NCBI GenBank assembly: GCA_016214425.1
Contig: JACRON010000039.1
Location: forward strand, 1 to 12,405
Length of the DNA: 12,405 nucleotides
Source of the DNA: Nitrospirota bacterium
GTDB taxonomy: Bacteria > Nitrospirota > CAKKRA01 > 9FT-COMBO-42-15
Reading direction: 5' to 3'
Shown in pieces: positions 6,863 through 12,405 of the stretch; position 1 is the first letter of the stretch; the number at the start of each line of letters is the position of its first letter. The notes beneath the pieces are model-generated. The model was not told where the DNA came from, searched no databases, and saw only the letters and a program-made list of their open reading frames with translations. The position numbers were made by a program, and so were the translations under genes.

Positions 6863-8257
6863 TTATAATCCCAGCTTCCCCGGGTTCATAATATTATTTG
6901 GATCAAGCGCTGTCTTTATCCTTTTCAGCAAATCAAATCCGCTGCCAAGCTCCTTTTTAAGCCACTCGCCTTTAAAAAACCCTATGCCGTGATGATGACT
7001 GATAGTGCCGCCGGCATTTATCACAGCCTGCATAACATCATCCCACATCTTTTTATAAAACCCTTCTGACTCATCCTCTGACGGCGCCTCGCCAAGTATT
7101 GTAAAATATATGCAGCCGCCCTCAGGATACACATGGCTGAAATGCGCCATTGCATAGCCGTAATTATCAAGCGCTCCCTTGACGCTGTCATAAAGATTAT
7201 TCAGTTTATCCCATGTTGCAGCTACCTCAATGGTATCAAGAATTGCTGTCTCTTCTGATAATATCTCTGCCTGTTTATATGAAATATCGTATCTATGCTT
7301 CCACCAAAATTCGCCTGCATCTTTGCCTAAATCCTTTGCATCATGTTTAAGACATATCTTAAACCCTTCTTTTGACTCTGATCCAACAATGGATTTATCT
7401 CCTTCAAAGCCGATAACTAAAAGCACACCCTTCTCTGTTTTTAATCCGAGCGAGCCCATTGCAAGGGCTGTATCCTTTTCATCATAGAGCCTAACCACTG
7501 CTGGCCTTAATCCTTTTCTCATGATGAGCCTTATTGCCTCAAGGCCAGAAGATATATCCTTAAACAAAAAACTATTTGTCTTCCTCTGTTCAGGAAGCGG
7601 CCATATCCGCAATACTGCATCAAGTATGATTCCGAGTGTGCCTTCCGAACCGACAAACAGGTGCATCAAGGTTGGACCAGTTGATGTGCGCGGCGCTGCC
7701 TTTGTAGAAATCACCTCGCCTGTTGGCAACACAGCAGTTACAGCAACAACCATGTCTTCTATCTTTCCATATCGTGTAGACAACTGACCTGCGGCCTTTG
7801 TAGAGAGCCAGCCGCCGAGTGTGGAGCAATATATAGATGCAGGAAAGTGGCCGAGTGTATAGCCCTTTGCATTAAGCTTATCTTCTAATACCTGTCCGTT
7901 GATGCCTGCCTGTGCAGTTACAAGAAGTGATTTGTCATCAATAGCAATAATCTTATCCAGCCTCTTTAAATCAATAATGATTCCGCCCTTTAACGCAACA
8001 GTGCCTCCGCATACGCCAGAGCCAGCGCCATAAGGCACAATTGGGACTTTTTTCTCATTCGCAAATTTCAGAATCTTGACCACATCATCATAATTATTCG
8101 GCCAGACAATTGCATCAGGAAGATACGGGGTCTTCTTCTGCCTCTGGTGGAAAATGGTTAATGGCAGATTGTCCCGTGAATAGGTGATGATATCTACTCT
8201 GCTTGCTGAGACAGAATCTGGACTGAGAATATTTTTTAGTTCATCAAAAAGCTTCAT
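6863..8257 (-). CDS. FAD-linked oxidase resembling alkyl-dihydroxyacetone-phosphate synthase (AGPS)
   Basis: This is a vanillyl-alcohol-oxidase/GlcD superfamily flavoprotein of 464 aa. The PP-loop FAD domain is visible as PYGAGSGVCGG (75-85), STLGGWLSTKAAG (145-157) and GSEGTLG (203-209). Several stretches match AGPS better than glycolate or lactate oxidases: RTSTGP (190-195), RLYDE (256-260), SHVYPEGGCIYF (374-385, with the tyrosine at 377) and the triple histidine ISHHHGIG (419-426). GlcD-type enzymes usually have 'GEHGIG' there. The C-terminus LDPNNIMNPGKL is common to both groups. AGPS swaps the acyl chain of acyl-DHAP for a fatty alcohol, the ether-bond step of ether lipids. The position behind GlpABC-like genes, which make DHAP, supports a DHAP-linked role. 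The adjacent Fe-S protein instead resembles the partner of a true dehydrogenase, so oxidation of a 2-hydroxyacid or polyol phosphate remains possible. Its ATG overlaps the upstream gene's stop by 4 nt. Confidence 0.88.
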   Translation of the reverse strand: MKLFDELKNILSPDSVSASRVDIITYSRDNLPLTIFHQRQKKTPYLPDAIVWPNNYDDVVKILKFANEKKVPIVPYGAGSGVCGGTVALKGGIIIDLKRLDKIIAIDDKSLLVTAQAGINGQVLEDKLNAKGYTLGHFPASIYCSTLGGWLSTKAAGQLSTRYGKIEDMVVAVTAVLPTGEVISTKAAPRTSTGPTLMHLFVGSEGTLGIILDAVLRIWPLPEQRKTNSFLFKDISSGLEAIRLIMRKGLRPAVVRLYDEKDTALAMGSLGLKTEKGVLLVIGFEGDKSIVGSESKEGFKICLKHDAKDLGKDAGEFWWKHRYDISYKQAEILSEETAILDTIEVAATWDKLNNLYDSVKGALDNYGYAMAHFSHVYPEGGCIYFTILGEAPSEDESEGFYKKMWDDVMQAVINAGGTISHHHGIGFFKGEWLKKELGSGFDLLKRIKTALDPNNIMNPGKLGL

Positions 8258-9327
8258 ATCTCACTCATATATAAATACTCACTTAGGCTATACACCTTCA
8301 TCTTATCTTTTTTAGATACTCCCCTTCTCAGGTTCTGCAGGCAATAGGAGCACTCTGTCAACAAAATCTCTACGCCTGCCTCTTTGAAAGGCTTTAGCCG
8401 CTCTTTAGCAACACCGCCTGCCATTTCAGGATAGAGTATGCCGACGCCGCTTCCTGCACAAGGATCAAAGTATGATATATTTGATTTAGCCTTTATTTTA
8501 AATTTTGTCTCAGACAGAAATTCAGTGATATGAAGAATATTAAGATCATCACCCAGCCTTTCTTTTAGACTGCTGTAGCACTGGGCACATGGGGCAATTA
8601 TTGTCTTAATGTTCATCTCAGTAATTCTTTTCAAATCCCCATCAGAACAATTGCCATTAATATCTATCGGCCTGCCACAGCATGTCTCTTCCTTTAGAAT
8701 TGTAAAATCAAGGTTTGCCTTATCAAGGAGAGACACAATCTTCTGTCCTGTCTCTCTCTCTTTTGTGGAATATAAACAGCCCATGTAAAGCAGATACGCA
8801 GGTTTTTGTCTCGCTGTATAAACAAAAGGCGCAGGCCGTTCGCCAAAGATGTTTTGCTCTTTCTCTATATTTTCCATATACACCTTATAAGGCACAAGCT
8901 CTGGCGCAATCTGTTCTATCTTTCTTCTTACAAATCTTACTATCTTTGTTATTGGCACACCCTGAGGACACACATCCTCACATGCAGCACAACATGTGCA
9001 TTTGTAGATGTTGTCCGATGCTGTCCATAGATCAGGCAGCGGCCTTGAAAGGGAGCAGGCATAGCTCTCTGGGTCTGGAAGCTCATCGTGAAACAGGTCA
9101 ACAGAAAAGAGGCAGCTTGGTATGCAGACGCCGCAGTTAAAACATTTCTGGAAATTAGGAAATGATTTCCTCTCTTCAGGAGTCAGCTCAAAGAAATTAT
9201 CCGCACGATATTTTTCCTTAAATGCTGAATATCCCTGCCCTCTTTTCCAAATCGCAAGTCTTGAAAACAGATGGCCTATGTATGTTTTGCCGAGCAGAAA
9301 TGTTGCGTATGCCTTTCGTGTATCCAT
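8254..9327 (-). CDS. glpC: GlpC-like Fe-S subunit of anaerobic glycerol-3-phosphate dehydrogenase
   Basis: GlpC carries electrons from the GlpAB flavoproteins to the membrane quinone pool. The 357-residue protein has two [4Fe-4S] motifs: C62-x2-C65-x2-C68-x3-C72, and C110-x2-C113-x2-C116-x3-CP. CCG regions follow. The first is complete: C184, C216-C217-G and C247-A-Q-C250. The second has FDPC290 and C326-S-Y-C329 but no CCG between them. The text runs FDPC-AGSGVGILYPEMAGG, as if about 35-40 residues ending in the CC pair had been removed in frame. An N-terminal extension of about 55 residues precedes the first cluster. The start is ATG at 9327, 2 nt after the GlpB stop, with AAGGA 7 nt upstream. 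Assignment as GlpC rests on position directly after GlpB plus the cluster pattern; GlcF- or HdrD-like naming would also fit the motifs. Confidence 0.88.
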   Translation of the reverse strand: MDTRKAYATFLLGKTYIGHLFSRLAIWKRGQGYSAFKEKYRADNFFELTPEERKSFPNFQKCFNCGVCIPSCLFSVDLFHDELPDPESYACSLSRPLPDLWTASDNIYKCTCCAACEDVCPQGVPITKIVRFVRRKIEQIAPELVPYKVYMENIEKEQNIFGERPAPFVYTARQKPAYLLYMGCLYSTKERETGQKIVSLLDKANLDFTILKEETCCGRPIDINGNCSDGDLKRITEMNIKTIIAPCAQCYSSLKERLGDDLNILHITEFLSETKFKIKAKSNISYFDPCAGSGVGILYPEMAGGVAKERLKPFKEAGVEILLTECSYCLQNLRRGVSKKDKMKVYSLSEYLYMSEI

Positions 9328-9329
9328 TA

Positions 9330-10598
9330 TTATTCCTTACCTTCTCCTGCATACTTCCCTGCCAAATGCCCTGTTAAAAATGCAGCGCCAAGACCGCACT
9401 GGTCAATTAGATAATTATAGCCCCCAAGTATAGAACCCGCTGCAAAGAGGTTCTTATACACAACATCATTATTTTCATTAACAGGCTGAAGCCTGCTGTC
9501 CACCCTTATACCTACAGAGAGAAGCGGATGCGACTCTAATACATAGGAGTCAAGATAATCTGCCACATCCTTTATCTCCGCAATCCTCTCCTTTTCAAAT
9601 ATTGGCAAATCAAAAATCGGCTCATATATACCGTTTTTCTTTATTGCCTTGCCGCCTGCCCATCGTCCAGTTGCAAGGATAAAGTTTTTTGCCTTCAATT
9701 CTGATAACCCATTTTTTCTTTTCAAAGAAAGGGATTCTATTATACCGTCCCTTATTTCTGCCTTAATAACTTCGCCTTCAATAATATTTATACCCTTTTT
9801 GTTTAGCAAACCATTTAATGTCATCTGAAGCCTGAATCCGGGAACTGATGGAAGAAGTGGAAGGAGCTCAAATATTTTCCGGTCAGTAGACGCCTCCAAT
9901 TCCTTCACAGCCTCAGCAGTCTTTCGTAAGCCAAGCATGGGAGGAAAACCCAGATGTGTATATCCATTTTTTCTTGCTGCCTTGTTTATAATAGAGATAA
10001 ATTTCCCCATGGCAGATTTATCATCAAGCCTCATGGCAAGGATAAATGGCGATGGAAAGGTTTCTCCTTCATGGCCCGGAAATTCTACAAGTGTATAATC
10101 AATCTTTTTTATTAAAAGGTTATCCTTTTCATTTGCCTCCTTAAATAATCTGCAGCAGTGTTTTGGATTGAAGCCTGCAAAGCCTCTTATCCCAAAGAAT
10201 AATATCTTTGCATCCTTAAGCCCTGTGAGTTTTCCCTCGCAAATAGAGCGCTGGCAGAGATTGGTATCTTTAAATGTCCCTGCAATAGAGACAAGGGTGG
10301 CATCTTTATTAATGGAGCCGTCAATATAAAGCTCCTCGCTTTTGATATCTTTAAGGAAATTATTAAGTTTTTCTTTGAAAACACTAAAGCCCCTCTGACC
10401 AACGATCCTGTAAGGATGCCTTTTATTCAGGCTGTTAATATCTCTGCTTGTATCCAATATATCAAAGGCGCCTGAAGACAAGGCTGTGGAGCCGTAGCCT
10501 TTGCGGATTAAAGTTACATCAGCGCCTTTGTTTTTAGCGGCTATTGCAGCAGCAGCGCCTGCCATGCCGCCGCCGATTATAATAATATCAGGTTTCAT
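9330..10598 (-). CDS. glpB: GlpB-like flavoprotein subunit of anaerobic glycerol-3-phosphate dehydrogenase
   Basis: This subunit works with GlpA in oxidising sn-glycerol-3-phosphate to DHAP under anaerobic conditions. The N-terminal dinucleotide fold is IIIIGGGMAGAAAAIAA (5-21), followed by GSTALSSGAFDIL (36-48), which matches the GlpB-type 'SSGAlDlL' signature. A second FAD-contact motif FILATGRWAGG lies at 306-316. The C-terminal LFAAGSILGGYNYLIDQCGL (384-403) parallels the GlpB ending 'lyAiGavLGGyd...GcG'. The length of 422 residues is normal for the family. Start ATG at 10598 has only a weak ribosome site; a 47-nt spacer containing GGGTCA-type short repeats separates it from the GlpA tail. 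GlpC follows after 2 nt, the standard A-B-C order. Confidence 0.93.
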   Translation of the reverse strand: MKPDIIIIGGGMAGAAAAIAAKNKGADVTLIRKGYGSTALSSGAFDILDTSRDINSLNKRHPYRIVGQRGFSVFKEKLNNFLKDIKSEELYIDGSINKDATLVSIAGTFKDTNLCQRSICEGKLTGLKDAKILFFGIRGFAGFNPKHCCRLFKEANEKDNLLIKKIDYTLVEFPGHEGETFPSPFILAMRLDDKSAMGKFISIINKAARKNGYTHLGFPPMLGLRKTAEAVKELEASTDRKIFELLPLLPSVPGFRLQMTLNGLLNKKGINIIEGEVIKAEIRDGIIESLSLKRKNGLSELKAKNFILATGRWAGGKAIKKNGIYEPIFDLPIFEKERIAEIKDVADYLDSYVLESHPLLSVGIRVDSRLQPVNENNDVVYKNLFAAGSILGGYNYLIDQCGLGAAFLTGHLAGKYAGEGKE

Positions 10599-10611
10599 AA
10601 TTTACATTTCT

Positions 10612-10650
10612 CGCTTGACCCCTTGAATCCACGAACCCTCTGACCCTATT
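10612..10650. repeat. GGGTCA/GGGTTC-type short degenerate repeats between the glpA tail and glpB
   Basis: On the - strand the spacer reads as a run of GGGTCA, GGGTTC, GGATTC and GGGGTCA units. It begins inside the TAG stop of the GlpA tail. A similar short run (GGGTCAAAGG repeated) is at 11630-11652 inside glpA. The family assignment is tentative. Confidence 0.45.
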
Positions 10651-10834
10651 TGAAGTTATAATATACCGCCTGATTTAGTTCCTCCTGTGCAATCTGGTCG
10701 CCGTCAAGCAATGGCCTCTTTCCCTTCCACCTCTCCTGTAAAAAGTTTACTGTCTCTTCTTTAATCTTAGCTGAATTCCATCCAAGCTCATCACCTAAAA
10801 TTCCAGCAGCTTTATATGTACATCTCATGCCCAC
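10646..10834 (-). CDS. Detached C-terminal piece of GlpA, in another frame
   Basis: This 62-codon frame reads CTYKAAGILGDELGW..., then FLQERWKGKRPLLDGDQIAQ, then EELNQAVYYNF. It matches the C-terminal end of anaerobic GlpA, which in E. coli reads CxCRAAG...FLNERWKGVQPIAWGD. It lies in the -1 frame relative to glpA and overlaps its end by 10 nt. The first possible start is GTG at 10834, preceded directly by TGA. An ATG at 10828 overlaps the glpA stop as ATGA, so coupled restart is possible. Comparison with GlpA indicates that about 20 residues between NEWA and CTYKAAG are missing, including the CQGxxC half of the [2Fe-2S] BFD-like motif. It is either the broken tail of a pseudogene, a separately translated small subunit, or an assembly error. 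Confidence 0.7.
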   Translation of the reverse strand: MGMRCTYKAAGILGDELGWNSAKIKEETVNFLQERWKGKRPLLDGDQIAQEELNQAVYYNFK

Positions 10835-12198
10835 TCATTTCTTATGCAGTATCTTAGCTCAGCCTCTGTTATTGCCTCGCAATTGCAGGTGATGCTGACC
10901 TGATACACATCTTTCTTTATCATGTTTAAAATATCTATTGCCCTTGTGCCATATTTGAATAACAATCGTTTGACTACATAGAAAGGCAGTTTAAATTTTT
11001 CTGAAAGGCTGATTGTATCTAAATTCTCTTCTGCACCGGGAAGCGGTGTTGTGTGTGTTGTGCATTTTGCCTTTATCTTTAGCTTCTTGCAAACAAGGTC
11101 TGTTGTCTTTTCTGCCATAAGCCTGTACATGGCGAGCTTTCCGCCTGCAATGGTTATAAAGCCCGATGCCCCGTCTTTTTCATGGTCAAATATCTCAAAT
11201 TCCCTTGAAACATCCTCCTCCACCTTTCCCCATTCAAAAAGGCTCGGCCTTAGGCCTGCCATTGCCCGCATCCTTCTGTATTTCCTTATCTCTGGAAAAA
11301 CCCTTTGCGCAGATGTCAGGAGATACTCAATGTCATCATTATAAATAGGAAGGTTGTCTGGATCGCCAAAGTAGTCATCATCTGTCGTGCCAAGAATAGT
11401 GGTATGCTCATGTGGTATGAAATACAAAGGCCTTCCGTCAATGGCAGTTATAGTCATGCCAAGATTTGAAATCCTCCTTTCAAATACAATCTGCACACCC
11501 CTGCTCGGCCTCAATTTTACAGATGCACCGGCCATCTTTGCAATCTTCGTCACCCACGGTCCTGCAGCATTTACAACAATCCTTGCCTCAATATCCTCAG
11601 TTTTTCCTGAAATTTTATCTTTGACCCTTATTCCTTTGACCCTTTGACCCGTTTTTATAAATCCTGCAACCTCTGTGTGATTCCTTATATCAGCGCCTGC
11701 CTCTCTTGCAGACAGGGCATTTAAAACAGTAAGCCTGAATACATCAATGCCCCACTCATCCATTGACAAGGCGCCGACAATATCATGGGAGAGGCCGGGC
11801 TCTAATCTCAATGCCTCTTCTTTTGTGAGCCTTGTATGCCCTTTTCCACTTTTATACTTCTGAAATTTATCATAGACCTTTAGAAATGCCTCCCATTTTT
11901 CAATACCGTATTTGTCGTCTTTCATTATTGGAATGAGAAAAGGGATTCTAAAAATCAGGTTGGATGCAATATTTTGTATGTAGCCGCTGTCAATGCAGGA
12001 GAGCCTTGTTGTCTCAACATCAAATAATAGATAGCGGGAGCCGCCGTGTATCATGCCGCCGCATGCGCCTGTTGTGCCGGCAGAGAAATCCTTCTTTTCT
12101 ATGAGTATTGTCTTTAGGCCGCGTAATGCAGCATCCCGTGCAATGCCTGTCCCAGTTGCACCGCCGCCAATAACCGCCACATCGTATGTTTTGGCCAT
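10825..12198 (-). CDS. glpA: GlpA-like FAD glycerol-3-phosphate dehydrogenase, C-terminus displaced by a frameshift/deletion
   Basis: This is the catalytic FAD subunit oxidising sn-glycerol-3-phosphate to DHAP. Visible motifs are GGGATGTGIARDAALRGL (11-28, dinucleotide fold), GTTGACGGMIHGGSRYL (41-57), NAAGPWV (210-216), RPSRGVQIVF (230-239), TTILGTTDDDYFGDP (266-280), GLRPSL (315-320) and TIAGGKLAMYRLMAE (349-363). The whole dehydrogenase core is therefore intact. The C-terminal BFD-like [2Fe-2S] domain begins with C438-N-C440 but stops at RNEWA (457). Family proteins continue for about 80 more residues, and most of that tail lies in another frame at 10646-10834. Start ATG at 12198 has GGAGA about 11 nt upstream. 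It is first in the - strand set. GlpB and GlpC downstream favour anaerobic GlpA over aerobic GlpD, as does the CxC motif. Confidence 0.92.
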   Translation of the reverse strand: MAKTYDVAVIGGGATGTGIARDAALRGLKTILIEKKDFSAGTTGACGGMIHGGSRYLLFDVETTRLSCIDSGYIQNIASNLIFRIPFLIPIMKDDKYGIEKWEAFLKVYDKFQKYKSGKGHTRLTKEEALRLEPGLSHDIVGALSMDEWGIDVFRLTVLNALSAREAGADIRNHTEVAGFIKTGQRVKGIRVKDKISGKTEDIEARIVVNAAGPWVTKIAKMAGASVKLRPSRGVQIVFERRISNLGMTITAIDGRPLYFIPHEHTTILGTTDDDYFGDPDNLPIYNDDIEYLLTSAQRVFPEIRKYRRMRAMAGLRPSLFEWGKVEEDVSREFEIFDHEKDGASGFITIAGGKLAMYRLMAEKTTDLVCKKLKIKAKCTTHTTPLPGAEENLDTISLSEKFKLPFYVVKRLLFKYGTRAIDILNMIKKDVYQVSITCNCEAITEAELRYCIRNEWA

Positions 12199-12241
12199 AA
12201 TAACATTTCTCCAGCAATAACTTCACAAAATCGTACTCCGG

Positions 12242-12385
12242 ACGGCAAAGTAAAAAGCTCCAGATGCAAGGAATATCTTAAATCTCCCCTGACCCCTCTT
12301 TTTCAAAGAGGTGGATAAAGTAATTTCCCCCTTTGAAAAAGGGGGATTAAGGGGGATTTTAAAAATAGACTTTTTACGAAGCCGT
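12242..12385. repeat. Composite repeat upstream of glpA with near-terminal inverted repeats
   Basis: ACGGCAAAGTAAAAAG (12242-12257) and CTTTTTACGAAGCCGT (12370-12385) form a 16-bp inverted pair with 13 matches. Between them lie two CCCCTTT-type hairpins. This resembles a longer interspersed element into which the hairpin repeat family was inserted, or a small non-coding element bounded by inverted repeats. It fills most of the 207-bp region between glpA and the window edge. Confidence 0.65.
12281..12360. repeat. Two tandem G/C-rich hairpin repeats (CCCCCTTT family) in the glpA upstream region
   Basis: The left hairpin is CCTCTTT-TTC-AAAGAGG (12295-12311), preceded by AATCTCCCCTGACC. The right one is CCCCCTTT-GAA-AAAGGGGG (12327-12345), followed by ATTAA and GGGGGATT. 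The right copy has the same core and outer arm as the repeat inside the ABC ATPase gene. It is non-coding here and close enough to glpA to affect its promoter or 5' leader. Confidence 0.85.
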
Positions 12386-12405
12386 TACACCACAGACATT
12401 ATCCT

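Larger units (their letters stand above)
12199..12405. other. Upstream region of glpA without a recognisable gene
   Basis: These 207 bases hold the glpA ribosome site (GGAGA near 12208-12212) and the composite repeat. I could not identify a convincing -35/-10 pair on either strand. The promoter of the - strand set is either hidden among the repeats or lies beyond the window. Confidence 0.6.

Noticed and set aside
8254..9327. HdrD/HdrB heterodisulfide reductase as the identity of the CCG Fe-S proteins
   Set aside because: The motifs alone would allow it, but GlpB directly upstream and the FAD oxidase downstream fit GlpC- and GlcF-type roles better.
11630..11652. GGGTCAAAGGGTCAAAGG tandem motif inside glpA as an inserted repeat
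   Set aside because: The encoded GQRVKGIRVKDK is what GlpA-type proteins have at this position, so the repeated look may be chance. It is noted only for similarity to the spacer at 10612-10650.

Overview
The window appears to come from an anaerobic, respiratory bacterium of intermediate base composition. Shine-Dalgarno sites precede several starts, genes are tightly packed, and Fe-S proteins of the CCG (HdrB-like) type are abundant. Several families of G/C-rich palindromic repeats are scattered inside and between genes, a pattern I associate with Nitrospirota-, Desulfobacterota- or Schekmanbacteria-like genomes. That placement is a guess from gene content and repeat style; no rRNA, tRNA or other marker gene is present.

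Left part (1-3172, + strand): the 3' end of a sugar- or glycerol-phosphate-type ABC importer. It holds the C-terminus of a binding protein, a MalK/UgpC-type ATPase and two MalF/MalG-type permeases, with gaps of 3, -4 and -1 nt. The substrate cannot be read from what is visible.

Right part (12198 down to 3184, - strand): one long co-directional gene set. In transcription order it contains a GlpA-like FAD glycerol-3-phosphate dehydrogenase, now split into two frames; a GlpB-like flavoprotein subunit; a GlpC-like Fe-S/CCG subunit; a FAD-linked oxidase closely resembling alkyl-dihydroxyacetone-phosphate synthase (AGPS); a second Fe-S/CCG protein; a small unknown protein; a patatin-like phospholipase; and an electron-transfer flavoprotein alpha subunit without its beta partner in view. 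Most joints overlap by 4 nt or lie within a few nt, so one transcript is likely. The two transcription units converge with only 11 nt between stop codons.

Inferred working model: the patatin-like enzyme releases lipid products, the GlpABC-like complex oxidises glycerol-3-phosphate to DHAP, and the AGPS-like flavoenzyme acts on a DHAP- or glycerol-phosphate-linked substrate. Fe-S and ETF proteins would link the flavoenzymes to the quinone pool. This would be a glycerolipid or ether-lipid turnover module with its own electron-transfer chain.

The two most unusual observations are these. (1) Palindromic repeats sit in frame inside three unrelated proteins (ABC ATPase, ETF-alpha, Fe-S protein), and related hairpins lie upstream of glpA. 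(2) Three Fe-S proteins of the same operon appear to have lost pieces carrying cluster-ligand cysteines: the BFD-type domain of GlpA, the second CCG domain of GlpC, and the first CCG domain of the GlcF-like protein. No CRISPR array, insertion sequence, tRNA or rRNA was seen. No gene-free stretch exceeds 300 bases.
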